Source: Nocardia sp. CC227C
GTDB lineage: Bacteria; Actinomycetota; Actinomycetes; Mycobacteriales; Mycobacteriaceae
Length of the DNA: 64,000 nucleotides
Direction: 5' to 3'
Assembly (NCBI RefSeq): GCF_030767025.1
Contig: NZ_JASITE010000013.1
Span: forward strand, 124,001-188,000
The notes below the pieces were generated by a model. The model was given only the letters and a program-made list of their open reading frames with translations, searched no databases and had not been told where the DNA came from. Positions 16,897 through 25,430 of this stretch are shown here, piece by piece; the first letter of the stretch is position 1, and the number at the start of each line of letters is the position of its first letter. A program made the position numbers and the translations under genes.

Positions 16897-19479
16897 GTGA
16901 GCGCACAGGATCTGCCACTGGAACTTCGCCGGGCCCTCGCGGCGGTCGCGCGGGTGCCGCGACTGCTGGTCGCATCGGACTACGACGGGACGATCGCACC
17001 GATCGTCTCCGACCCGGCGAAGGCTTATCCCCATCGGGAGTCGGTGAGTGCCCTGCGCGCTCTCGCCGGACTCACCGGCACCACCGCCGCCGTGATCTCG
17101 GGCCGTGCGCTCCGTGATCTCGCGGCACTGTCGCGGCTGCCCGTCGAGGTGCAGCTGATCGGCAGTCACGGCTCGGAGTTCGATGTCGGCTTCGTGCACG
17201 CCATCGACAACGACGCCAAACAGCTGCTGCAGGAAGTGCAGTCGACCCTGACCCAGATCGCCCAGGACAACCCGGGCGTCACCGTCGAGATCAAACCCGC
17301 CAGCGTGGCCCTGCACGTCCGGAACGCGAGCCCGGAAATCGGGCGCCGGGCCCTCGTCCAGGTGCGCCAGGGCCCCGCCAGCTGGGTCGGCGTCCAGGTC
17401 ACCGAGGGCAAAGAGGTGATCGAGCTCGCGGTCGTCGAAACCGACAAGGGCGCGGCCCTGGATATCGTCCGGCATCAGCAAGGCGCGTCCGCGGCCGTGT
17501 TCATCGGCGACGACGTCACCGACGAGAAGGCGTTCAAACGCCTCTCCGGGCCCGATGTCGGCATCAAGGTCGGCGCGGGCGAGAGCCTCGCCAAATACCA
17601 TGTCGCCAATACCGAGACGGTCTCCAAGGCGCTGGCCTTCCTGCTGGAAGAGCGCCGCACCTGGTTGGCCGGTGCCTCCGCCCCCCGAATCGAAAGGCTG
17701 ACCATGCTGGCCAGCCCTCGATCCAAGGCTCTGGTCACCCCCGACGGCACCATCACCTGGCTGTGCCACCCCGAACCGGATTCCGCGGCGGTGTTCGCGC
17801 ATCTGCTCGGCGGATTCAGCGCCGGACACTTCAGCATTTCGCCGGAGCGCGCCGGGCTGCCGCTGTCGCAGCGCTACATCGACGGCACCATGACCGTCGA
17901 AACCCGTTGGGCCAGCTTGCAGGTGGTGGACTATCTGCCGCACGACGTGGTGCCCGAACGCACCGACCTGACCCGCGTCATCACCGGCGACGCCCGCGCG
18001 GTCGTGATATTCGCGCCGCGACCGGAATTCGGTCAGGTGCCGGTCAAGCTGATCCGGCAGGCCGGCGGGCTGCGGGTGCAGGGCACCAACGATCCCATCG
18101 TGCTGCGCTCCCCCGGTATCGAGTGGGAGATCGTCGACGACGGCATCCACCACACCGCACGCGCCGTGGTCGATCCGCGCAACGGGCCGATCGTGCTCGA
18201 AATGCGCTGCGGTACCTCCGATCTCGCACCCGCCATGACGCCGGAGGCGGAGCGGCGGCGGGACGCCGAGCGGTACTGGAAGGATTGGGCGGCCAAACTC
18301 GACCTGCCGCCGCTGAAGCCGGATCTCATGAAGCGGTCCGCGCTCACCCTGCGCGGGCTCGTGCACGCGCCGTCGGGCTCCATCCTGGCCGCGGCCACCA
18401 CCTCGCTGCCCGAGGACATCGGCGGCGTGCGCAACTGGGACTACCGCTACTGCTGGCTGCGCGACGCCTCGCTCACCGCGTCGGCGCTCGTCTCGCTCGG
18501 CTCCCTGCACGAGGCCGAGGAACTGCTCGCCTGGACCCACCGGGTGCTGGAAACGCTGCCCGGCCCCGAGCGCCTGCACCCGCTGTACACCCTCTACGGC
18601 GAGACGTTGCCGCCGGAAGCCGTCATCGACCAGTTGCCCGGCTATGCCGGGTCGCGGCCGGTGCGCGTCGGCAACGCGGCGAATATGCAGGTGCAGTTGG
18701 ACGTGTTCGGCCCCATCGTGGACCTCATCTCGCAGCTGGCCCGCGCCCGCGAGAAGAAGGGCATCCTCGATCCCAACCAGGCGCTGCCGGATGCGGACTG
18801 GGAGCTCGTGGTCGCCATGGTCTCGGCCGTGCAGCGGCGCTGGCGTGAACCCGACCACGGCATCTGGGAGATCCGCGGCAATCCGCGCCACCACGTGTAC
18901 TCCAAGGTCATGGGCTGGCTCACCGCGGACCGGGCCATCACCCTGGCCCGGCAGTTCGGGCGGCCGCTGGATCCGGACTGGGAGAAGCTGCGCGACACCA
19001 TCGCCGACGAGGTGAAGGTGGAGGGCTGGAACGACGATGTGCAGTCCTACACGGCGGCCTACGACGGCACCGATCTGGACGCCGCCACCCTGCACATCGG
19101 GCTCAGCGGGCTGATCGAGGCGTCGGACCCGCGCTTCCACGCCACCGTGGTCGCCACCGAGGCGGAACTGCGCAGCGGCTCGACCGTGTACCGGTACCAC
19201 CACGACGACGGCCTGCCCGGCGGCGAGGGCGGCTTCCACCTGTGCGCGGCCTGGCTGGTCGAGGCGTATCTGCTGATCGGCAAGCGGGAGGACGCCGAGG
19301 CGCTGTTCGCCCAGCTGGTGGATGTGGCGGGGCCGACCGGCCTGCTCTCGGAGGAGTACGACCCGGTCGCCGAACGCTCGCTCGGCAACCACCCGCAGGC
19401 GTACAGCCATCTGGGCCTGCTGCGCTGCGCCCAGCTGCTCAGCCAGCCGGTAGCGGCGGCACTGGCCCCGCAGACGTAG
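16897..19479 (+). CDS. Trehalose-6-phosphate phosphatase / GH15 glycosidase fusion
   Basis: 860 residues from a GTG. Residues 1-250 are a HAD-type trehalose phosphatase: nucleophile motif SDYDGTIAPI (Asp28, Asp30), LIGSHGSEFD, and FIGDDVTDEKAF for Mg binding. Residues from about 265 to 855 are a glycoside hydrolase family 15 module with the RNWDYRYCWLRDAS signature near 512 and GHLGL-like end YSHLGLLRCAQL. GH15 enzymes in mycobacteria act as trehalases. The fusion could turn trehalose-6-phosphate into trehalose and then glucose on one chain, but the GH15 substrate is not proven by sequence. It stands alone, followed by a terminator. Confidence 0.85.
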   Translation: MSAQDLPLELRRALAAVARVPRLLVASDYDGTIAPIVSDPAKAYPHRESVSALRALAGLTGTTAAVISGRALRDLAALSRLPVEVQLIGSHGSEFDVGFVHAIDNDAKQLLQEVQSTLTQIAQDNPGVTVEIKPASVALHVRNASPEIGRRALVQVRQGPASWVGVQVTEGKEVIELAVVETDKGAALDIVRHQQGASAAVFIGDDVTDEKAFKRLSGPDVGIKVGAGESLAKYHVANTETVSKALAFLLEERRTWLAGASAPRIERLTMLASPRSKALVTPDGTITWLCHPEPDSAAVFAHLLGGFSAGHFSISPERAGLPLSQRYIDGTMTVETRWASLQVVDYLPHDVVPERTDLTRVITGDARAVVIFAPRPEFGQVPVKLIRQAGGLRVQGTNDPIVLRSPGIEWEIVDDGIHHTARAVVDPRNGPIVLEMRCGTSDLAPAMTPEAERRRDAERYWKDWAAKLDLPPLKPDLMKRSALTLRGLVHAPSGSILAAATTSLPEDIGGVRNWDYRYCWLRDASLTASALVSLGSLHEAEELLAWTHRVLETLPGPERLHPLYTLYGETLPPEAVIDQLPGYAGSRPVRVGNAANMQVQLDVFGPIVDLISQLARAREKKGILDPNQALPDADWELVVAMVSAVQRRWREPDHGIWEIRGNPRHHVYSKVMGWLTADRAITLARQFGRPLDPDWEKLRDTIADEVKVEGWNDDVQSYTAAYDGTDLDAATLHIGLSGLIEASDPRFHATVVATEAELRSGSTVYRYHHDDGLPGGEGGFHLCAAWLVEAYLLIGKREDAEALFAQLVDVAGPTGLLSEEYDPVAERSLGNHPQAYSHLGLLRCAQLLSQPVAAALAPQT

Positions 19480-19496
19480 CCGGGCCGAAAGCCGTT

Positions 19497-19533
19497 CGAG
19501 ACCCCCGTGGGCCGCCCGCCCGCGGGGGTCTCG
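19497..19533 (+). terminator. Hairpin terminator after the trehalose-phosphatase fusion gene
   Basis: An 11-bp perfect stem CGAGACCCCCG/CGGGGGTCTCG with a 15-base GC-rich loop begins 18 bases after the stop codon at 19479. No T-run follows, normal for this GC content. Confidence 0.7.
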
Positions 19534-19611
19534 CGCGTTGTCCAGGGTGTTGCCGGCCACAGCCGCCGGCCACGATGCGAGAGTGTCCGACACCGTGCGC
19601 TACATTCAAAT

Positions 19612-19624
19612 GGAAATCGTTTCC
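19612..19624. promoter_or_regulatory. Candidate Zur box upstream of znuA
   Basis: GGAAATCGTTTCC is a near-perfect palindrome in an A/T-rich stretch, 31 bases before the znuA start. It resembles the actinobacterial Zur consensus (TGAAAATNATTTTCA type) with G/C substitutions in the arms. Zinc-dependent repression of the importer is inferred from position and symmetry. Confidence 0.6.
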
Positions 19625-19655
19625 GTTTTGAGTCAGTGCAAGTGGAGTACCCAGC

Positions 19656-20669
19656 GTGACAAGCAAAATCGCAGTTCGACTCGCCGGAATCGCCGTGGGT
19701 GTCGCCACCGCCGCAGCACTCACCGCCTGCGGAACCGGCTCCGACGATCCCGGCAAACTGACCATCGTCGCCTCGACGAATGTCTGGGGAGACATCACCG
19801 AGCAGGTCGCCGGTCCCGATATCGAGGTCGAGTCGCTGATCTCCGATCCCAGTGCCGACCCGCACTCCTACGAGGTCACCGCGGTCGAGGCCGCCAAGAT
19901 CAGCGACGCCGACCTGATCGTCTACAACGGCGGCGGCTACGACGAGTTCATCGACAAGGCCATCGCCGGCAAGGACAAGAAGACCGTCAACGCGGTCGAG
20001 ATCGCCGGCGCGGACCCGCACACCCACGACGCTCCCGCCACCACCGAGGCGCGGCCCGACGAGCACGGCGAGGAACACGGCGGCGAGCACGGCGAGGAGC
20101 ACGCCCACGAGCACGGGACCGAGCCTGCCGACGCGCACGACCACGGCGACGGCAATGAGCACGTCTGGTACGACGTGCACGTCGCCGGTGCGGTCGCCGA
20201 CCACATCGCCGAGGTGCTCGGCGAACTCGACCCGGACAACAAGCAGGCCTACGCCGACCGGGCCGCTGCCTTCAACGGCGAACTGACCGGCATCGAGGCC
20301 ATCATCGAGCGGATCGCCGCCGAACACCCGAACGCCCCGGTCGTGCAGACCGAGCCGCTGGCGTACTACCTGCTGCTCGAGGCCGAGGCCGACGATCGCA
20401 CCCCGCACGAGTTCCAGGAAGCCATCGAACAGGGCACCGACCCGTCCCCGGCATCGGTCGCCGTCGTGCGCGACCTGCTCACCGACAAGCAGGTCCGAGC
20501 CCTGGTCTACAACATCCAGACCGAGGACAAGACCACCAAGGAGCTGAAGGCCATGGCCGAGTCGGCGGGCATTCCCGTGGTCGAGGTGACCGAAACCCTG
20601 CCCGAGGGCCTGGATTACATTCAGTGGCAGACCCGCAATGCCGAAGCCCTGGCCACAGCGCTGAGCTGA
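19656..20669 (+). CDS. znuA: Zinc ABC transporter substrate-binding lipoprotein
   Basis: 337 residues. Signal peptide with lipobox LTAC (Cys25) predicts a lipoprotein on the outer face of the membrane. The cluster A-I fold follows (IVASTNVWGDITEQVAG, DPHSYE). Residues 123-170 form a loop with over a dozen His among Glu and Asp (DEHGEEHGGEHGEEH), the hallmark of zinc-specific ZnuA/AdcA proteins; NEHVWYDVH gives metal-ligand His. GTG start chosen for the signal peptide. It heads a three-gene importer preceded by a Zur-like palindrome. Confidence 0.9.
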   Translation: MTSKIAVRLAGIAVGVATAAALTACGTGSDDPGKLTIVASTNVWGDITEQVAGPDIEVESLISDPSADPHSYEVTAVEAAKISDADLIVYNGGGYDEFIDKAIAGKDKKTVNAVEIAGADPHTHDAPATTEARPDEHGEEHGGEHGEEHAHEHGTEPADAHDHGDGNEHVWYDVHVAGAVADHIAEVLGELDPDNKQAYADRAAAFNGELTGIEAIIERIAAEHPNAPVVQTEPLAYYLLLEAEADDRTPHEFQEAIEQGTDPSPASVAVVRDLLTDKQVRALVYNIQTEDKTTKELKAMAESAGIPVVEVTETLPEGLDYIQWQTRNAEALATALS

Positions 20670-20797
20670 TCGCGGCTCCGCAGTCGTCAGCCGTCCCCAT
20701 GTCCGCCAATGTCGCGATCGGAGCAGAGATAATGGACGCTTCCACCTCGGCTCCCCGCGCTGACGGTGCGACGGGAATCAATGGACGGGGCGACGAC

Positions 20798-21703
20798 ATG
20801 AATACCCCTGTGAAAAGCGCGGTTTCTCCCGACAGCCCGGCCGGCGACAGGCTCGGCGGTGCGCCCCCGACGGGCACCCCGGCCGTGCGGCTGTCGGCGG
20901 CCCGGCTGGCATTCGGCGAGCGGACCCTGTGGGACGGGCTCGATCTGGAGATCGCGCCCGGCGAGTTCATCGCGGTGCTGGGTCCCAACGGCTCCGGCAA
21001 GACCTCGCTGCTGAAGGTGCTGCTGGGCCAGCTCGCCCTGTCCGCCGGAACCGCCGAGATCGCGGGCGGCCCCGCCCGCGCGGGCAATCCGGATATCGGC
21101 TACATCCCGCAGCAGAAGACCGTCGACGCCGGAGTGCAGCTGCGCGGCGTCGATCTGGTCGGGCTCGGCGTGGACGGGCACCGCTGGGGGATCGGACTGC
21201 GCGGGCGCGGGGAACGGCGGCGCAAGGTGGCCGACGCCATCGCCGATGTCGGCGCGGCGCATTTCGCCAACGCCCCGCTGGACGTGCTGTCCGGCGGCGA
21301 GCAGCAGCGACTGCGGGTGGCGCAAGCCCTGGTCGGCGATCCGCGGGTGCTGCTGTGCGACGAACCGCTGCTCAGCCTGGATCTGGCCAACCAGCGGCTG
21401 GTCTCCGAACTCATCGACAAGCGCCGCCGCTCGCACGACACCGCCGTGCTGTTCGTCACCCACGAGATCAATCCGGTGCTGCCGCTGGTGGATCGGGTGC
21501 TGTACCTGGTGGACGGCAAATTCCGGATCGGACCGCCGGACGAGGTGATGACCTCCGAGGTGCTCTCCCAGCTCTACGGCACCGAGGTCGACGTGCTGCG
21601 CGTGCGCGACCGCCTGGTGGTGGTCGGCACCGGCGACACCATGGACGCGCTCGGCGCGGCCGGCGCCCAGCACTGCCACGGTGACGACGAGGTGCGCGCG
21701 TGA
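20798..21703 (+). CDS. znuC: Zinc ABC transporter ATP-binding protein
   Basis: 301 residues from the ATG at 20798. Walker A is LGPNGSGKTSLL, the signature is LSGGEQQRLRVAQAL, and Walker B is VLLCDEPLLSLD, followed by an H-loop in LFVTHEINPVL. Note the Walker B glutamate is present but the usual A(A/T)ALD is LLSLD. About 30 disordered Pro/Ser/Ala residues precede the domain. An ATG at 20732 with GGAG eight bases upstream would extend this to 323 residues; the start is unsettled. The C-terminus ends with a His/Asp segment (QHCHGDDE). Overlaps znuB by four bases. Confidence 0.9.
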   Translation: MNTPVKSAVSPDSPAGDRLGGAPPTGTPAVRLSAARLAFGERTLWDGLDLEIAPGEFIAVLGPNGSGKTSLLKVLLGQLALSAGTAEIAGGPARAGNPDIGYIPQQKTVDAGVQLRGVDLVGLGVDGHRWGIGLRGRGERRRKVADAIADVGAAHFANAPLDVLSGGEQQRLRVAQALVGDPRVLLCDEPLLSLDLANQRLVSELIDKRRRSHDTAVLFVTHEINPVLPLVDRVLYLVDGKFRIGPPDEVMTSEVLSQLYGTEVDVLRVRDRLVVVGTGDTMDALGAAGAQHCHGDDEVRA

Positions 21704-22578
21704 ACGACAAACTCGCCGACGTCCTCACCAAGATGTTCGACTTCGGTACGACGGCGCACCTGCTGTCCTACGACTTCGTGCAGCAGGCCGTCCTGGCGGC
21801 CGCGCTGCTCGGCCTGCTCGCGGGCGCGATCGGACCGCTCATCGTGAGCCGCCAGATGTCGTTCGCGGTGCACGGCACCAGCGAACTGTCACTGACCGGC
21901 GCGGCGGCGGCGCTGCTGGCCGGGATCGGGGTCGGCTTCGGGGCCATCGCCGGATCGGTGGTGGCGGCGGTGCTGTTCGGCGTACTGGGTTCCCGTGCGC
22001 GCGAACGTGATTCGGTGATCGCGGTGGTGCTGTCGTTCGGCCTGGGCCTGTCGGTGCTGTTCCTGTGGCTCGGACCCGAGCGCGCGGGGTCGAAGTTCTC
22101 GCTGCTCACCGGACAGGTGGTGAGCGTCGGCGATTCCGGGCTCGGGCTGCTGGCCGTATGCACCGCGGGCGTGCTGGTGGTGCTCGGACTCGTCTACCGC
22201 CCACTACTTTTCGCCAGCACCGATCCGGAAGTCGCGGTGGCGCGCGGAGTTCCGGTCCGGGCACTGGCGGTGGTCTTCGCGGTGCTGGTCGGCATCACCG
22301 CCGCCTTCGGGGTGCAGATCGTGGGTGCGCTGCTGGTGCTGGCGCTGCTCATCACGCCCGCCGCCGCGGCCGCGCAGGTGACCGCCAATCCGGTGCACGC
22401 CGCCGTGCTGTCCATCGTCTTCGCGGAGGTCGCGGCGGTCGGCGGGATCCTGCTCTCACTGGCCCCGGGCGTGCCCATCTCGACCTTCGTCACGACCATC
22501 TCGTTCACGATCTACGTGATCTGCCGGGTGATCGGCCGCCGCACCAGGACTCGCGGCCGGGCGCTCGCCCCGGCCTGA
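21700..22578 (+). CDS. znuB: Zinc ABC transporter permease
   Basis: 292 residues with eight or nine transmembrane helices of the ABC-3 permease family. The conserved LIVSRQMSFAVHGTSELSLTGAA segment and the RSKFSLL-like cytoplasmic loop are visible. GTG start in a GTGA overlap with the ATPase gene. It completes the znuACB-type importer that moves zinc into the cytosol. The gene is convergent with mutY, and a long-stem hairpin lies between them. Confidence 0.9.
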   Translation: MNDKLADVLTKMFDFGTTAHLLSYDFVQQAVLAAALLGLLAGAIGPLIVSRQMSFAVHGTSELSLTGAAAALLAGIGVGFGAIAGSVVAAVLFGVLGSRARERDSVIAVVLSFGLGLSVLFLWLGPERAGSKFSLLTGQVVSVGDSGLGLLAVCTAGVLVVLGLVYRPLLFASTDPEVAVARGVPVRALAVVFAVLVGITAAFGVQIVGALLVLALLITPAAAAAQVTANPVHAAVLSIVFAEVAAVGGILLSLAPGVPISTFVTTISFTIYVICRVIGRRTRTRGRALAPA

Positions 22579-22780
22579 ACCACATCGACGCCGGACGGCC
22601 GGGTGCCGACGGTGCGCGGCGACCACGCCGCTGTGACATCCGCGCCGAACGCCCCCGCCGAGGAGAAGGTGCGGGCGAGCGGGACCGAGCCGGGGCGGGC
22701 GAGCTCGAACCGGAATTCGGTCCGGGTCGAAACCTCCGAACTCGCGATCTGCCGCATGAGGGGCAGCGGATCGCGCCCAG

Positions 22781-22827
22781 CGCACCCCTCCGCGGCGACG
22801 CCCCCTCGTCCAGCCGCGGAGGGTGCG
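22781..22827. terminator. Bidirectional hairpin between znuB and mutY
   Basis: The arms (22781-22796 and 22813-22827) pair over 15 bp with a single bulged C and a 16-base loop. It sits just beyond the mutY stop at 22841 and about 200 bases after znuB. The stretch 22579-22780 contains no convincing gene; one minus-strand frame there runs antisense into znuB. Confidence 0.55.
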
Positions 22828-22840
22828 TGCCCGGGCGGCT

Positions 22841-23710
22841 TCAGCCCCCGCCTTCGCCCGCCAGGGCGAACAGGCCGTCCGGGGTCTGCTCGACGAGGCC
22901 GTCCACCAGCAGCGAGTCCAGGGCGCGGTCGCGCTGGCCCGGATCGCGGGTCCAGGCCAGGTCCAGGCGTACGCGTTCGACGGGGCCGTGGGCGGCGCGC
23001 AGCACGTCCATGAGGCGGCCGCGGGCCTGGCGGTCGGTGCCCTCGTACTTCTGCACCTTCCGGACCACGTCCGAGGCCGGTCGCCCGGCGCTGACCCAGG
23101 CGCACTTCGGCAGCGGGCAGCGGTCGCAGTCGGGATTGCGGGCCGTGCAGACCACCGCGCCGAGTTCCATCAGGGCGGCCGAGAACACGGCGGCGCGGTC
23201 CACCCGCACCGGCAGCAGGGCCTGCGTCTCGACCAGATCGCGGGCGGCGGGACTGCCCGCCTCGGCGCGGCCGTGCACGGCCCGGGCGACCACGCGGCGC
23301 ACATTGGTGTCCACCACCGGCACCCGCTGCCCGTAGGCGAAGCAGGCCACCGCGCGGGCGGTGTACGCGCCGATCCCGGGCAGGCCCAGCAGCACGTCCA
23401 CATCGGCGGGCACCTCGTCGCCGTGATCGCGGGCCAGCGCCCGGGCGCACTCGTGCAGCCGCAGCGCCCGCCGCGGATAGCCGAGCTTGCCCCACGCCCG
23501 CAGCACCTCGCCCTGGGAAGCGGCGGCCATGGCCGAGGGCACCGGCCAGCGCGCCACCCACTCCCGCCAGATCGGCTCCACCCGCGCCACCGGCGTCTGC
23601 TGCAGCATGATCTCGCTCATCAGAATCTGCCACGCGGTCACCTCGGGCCGCCGCCACGGCAGATCCCGCGCGGTCCGCTCGTACCACTCGACCAGTGCGT
23701 CGCTGTCCAT
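22841..23710 (-). CDS. mutY: A/G-specific adenine glycosylase MutY
   Basis: 289 residues from the ATG at 23710 (MDSDALVEWYERTARDLPWR). The helix-hairpin-helix segment is LLGLPGIGAYTARAVACFAYG, followed by catalytic Asp in VPVVDTNVRRV; LMLQQTPVARVEPIW is the conserved early helix with the catalytic Glu preceding it. The iron-sulfur loop reads C-x6-C-x2-C-x4-C, one residue shorter in the last spacing than the C-x5-C usual for MutY. It removes adenine mispaired with 8-oxoguanine. Divergent from canB, the same arrangement as Rv3589/Rv3588c. Confidence 0.92.
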   Translation of the reverse strand: MDSDALVEWYERTARDLPWRRPEVTAWQILMSEIMLQQTPVARVEPIWREWVARWPVPSAMAAASQGEVLRAWGKLGYPRRALRLHECARALARDHGDEVPADVDVLLGLPGIGAYTARAVACFAYGQRVPVVDTNVRRVVARAVHGRAEAGSPAARDLVETQALLPVRVDRAAVFSAALMELGAVVCTARNPDCDRCPLPKCAWVSAGRPASDVVRKVQKYEGTDRQARGRLMDVLRAAHGPVERVRLDLAWTRDPGQRDRALDSLLVDGLVEQTPDGLFALAGEGGG

Positions 23711-23895
23711 CTCCCGCCCTTCTCCCGGCCCGTCGGAGCCGGGAAATCCCGACGCCACGCGATGGTAGTCAGCGACACCGGCGTGCAGGTCGGCGCGGTG
23801 CTCACGGTCGGCGGCGGCAGCGCGCAAGGGGGTGTTTGCCGCGCCGTAACGTAGCGGACTCGCCGGTAGCCCATGCGATGTGGAGAATGGGACAC

Positions 23896-24519
23896 ATGCC
23901 GCAATCCAATCCGATCAGTGCCTGGAAAGCCCTGCGCGAGGGCAATGACCGTTTCGTGAACGGCAATCTGCTGCACCCCAGCCAGGGCGCGGCCGATCGA
24001 GCCAAGCTGGTTGCCGGGCAGCACCCGCAGGCCATCCTGTTCGGCTGCGGCGACTCCCGCGTGGCCGCCGAGATCATTTTCGACCAGGGCCTCGGCGACA
24101 TGTTCGTGGTCCGCACGGCCGGACACGTGGTGGACAGCTCCGTGCTCGGATCCATCGAGTACGGCGTGCAGGTGCTGAACGTGCCGCTCATCGTGGTGCT
24201 CGGCCACGACAGCTGCGGCGCGGTGCGCGCCACCATCGACGCCCTCGACAACGGCAACGTGCCCGGCGGCTTCATCCGCAGCGTGGTCGAGCGGGTCATG
24301 CCGTCCATCCTGCTGGGCCGTCGGGAGGGACTGGAGTCGGTGGACGATCTCGAGGCCCGGCACGTCGAGGAGACGGCCCACCTGCTCATGCAGCGTTCCA
24401 CCGCCGTCGCCCAGAAGGTGGCCGCCGGTGAGTGCGCCATCGCGTGCGTCACCTACAAGCTCGGTGAGGGACAGATCACCCTGCGCCGGGTGATCGGCAA
24501 TATCGGCGAGATCGTCTAG
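23896..24519 (+). CDS. canB: Beta-class carbonic anhydrase
   Basis: 207 residues from the ATG at 23896, equal in length to Rv3588c. Zinc ligands and activating pair are clear: C51-x-D53-x-R55 in FGCGDSRVAAE, and H104-x-x-C107 in GHDSCGAV. It interconverts CO2 and bicarbonate in the cytosol, supplying bicarbonate for carboxylases and pH control. It is divergent from mutY with 185 bases between. No operator is obvious. Confidence 0.93.
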   Translation: MPQSNPISAWKALREGNDRFVNGNLLHPSQGAADRAKLVAGQHPQAILFGCGDSRVAAEIIFDQGLGDMFVVRTAGHVVDSSVLGSIEYGVQVLNVPLIVVLGHDSCGAVRATIDALDNGNVPGGFIRSVVERVMPSILLGRREGLESVDDLEARHVEETAHLLMQRSTAVAQKVAAGECAIACVTYKLGEGQITLRRVIGNIGEIV

Positions 24520-24671
24520 CCGCCGGAACGGGCGTCGGCGCAGGTGGGGACCCCGCGAGCTGGTCGGGCGTCCGAAGAGGCTGAAATCTACCCGGCCCCA
24601 GGGGCTTTTCCCCACCGACACGCCGCGACCCTGAGCCGGTTGCACCCAACCGTGCCCTTACCGTAGTTGCC

Positions 24672-25337
24672 GTGCTGGAACCGAATGGACCACTGCCGCC
24701 GGAAATCTACTGGCGCCGCCGACTGCTCGCGATCGGCGCCCTGGTAGTCGCCCTCGCGCTGGTGCTCTGGCTGGCTTTCGCGCTATTGCGCGGCGACGGC
24801 AGCGACAGCTCCGCCGCCGCGGACACCACCACGGCCGCCACCAACAAGGCGGCGGGAAGTTCGTCGGAGACATCGGGGTCGGATTCGGATTCGACGCAGC
24901 CCCCGGCCAATGCCAGCGCCGAGGCCGGGCCCGCGGCGCAGGGCAAACAGTGCCCGGACCAGTCCCTCGCGGTGAAGGTGAGCGTCGGGGCGCCCACCTA
25001 CCAGGCCGGGGAGCAGCCGGTCTTCGGCATCGTCATCACCAATATCTCCAGCGATGCCTGTGAGCGCGATATGGGTTCGGGGTTGCAGCAGGTCGCGGTG
25101 ACCTCGCTGGACGGCCAGCGCCGCATGTGGGCCAGCACCGACTGCTACCCGGAGGGCACCCCCGACGTGCGCACCCTGCAGCCCGGACAGCAGGCGGCCT
25201 TCACCGTCACCTGGTCGGGTTCGACGTCCCAGCCCAATTGCGCGGGCGAGCGCGTACCGGTCCCGCCGGGGCCCTACAGCGTTGTGGCGCAACTCGGTTC
25301 GGTCACCAGCTCCCCGGAGCCGTTCAATATCACCTGA
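24672..25337 (+). CDS. Membrane-anchored secreted-side protein (Rv3587c-like)
   Basis: 221 residues from a GTG. One transmembrane helix at about 18-36 is followed by a Ser/Thr/Ala-rich linker (40-85) and an extracytoplasmic beta-rich domain with four Cys, probably two disulfides (KQCPDQSLAV, DACERDMG, TDCYPEG, QPNCAGE). The position beside disA and canB matches Rv3587c, a conserved membrane protein of unknown function. The last codons (ATC ACC TGA) form the first copy of a 16-bp tandem repeat that continues past the stop. Confidence 0.75.
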   Translation: MLEPNGPLPPEIYWRRRLLAIGALVVALALVLWLAFALLRGDGSDSSAAADTTTAATNKAAGSSSETSGSDSDSTQPPANASAEAGPAAQGKQCPDQSLAVKVSVGAPTYQAGEQPVFGIVITNISSDACERDMGSGLQQVAVTSLDGQRRMWASTDCYPEGTPDVRTLQPGQQAAFTVTWSGSTSQPNCAGERVPVPPGPYSVVAQLGSVTSSPEPFNIT

Positions 25338-25409
25338 TGCTGACATCACCTGATGCAGACATCACCTGATACAGACATCACCTGATACAGACATCACCTG
25401 ATGCAGACG
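25330..25409. repeat. Five tandem copies of a 16-bp repeat
   Basis: The unit TCACCTGATRCAGACA is repeated five times without gaps (25330-25409), with single-base differences (GCT in copy 1, GCA or ACA elsewhere, final base G in copy 5). Copy 1 includes the stop codon of the gene ending at 25337. The array fills most of the gap to the convergent disA gene (ends 25431). Confidence 0.9.
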
Positions 25410-25430
25410 CGCGGACGCCGACCGCAGGGT

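Noticed and set aside
16813..19593. 926-codon open frame on the minus strand opposite the trehalose-phosphatase fusion
   Set aside because: Codons are the complement of a gene with clear HAD and GH15 motifs; the translation has no domain and is His/Gly/Arg-rich, as expected for antisense frames in high-GC DNA.
22580..22770. Minus-strand frame between znuB and mutY (MRQIASSEVSTRTEF...)
   Set aside because: It runs antisense into znuB and has no recognisable fold or ribosome site. Too little evidence to call a gene or pseudogene.
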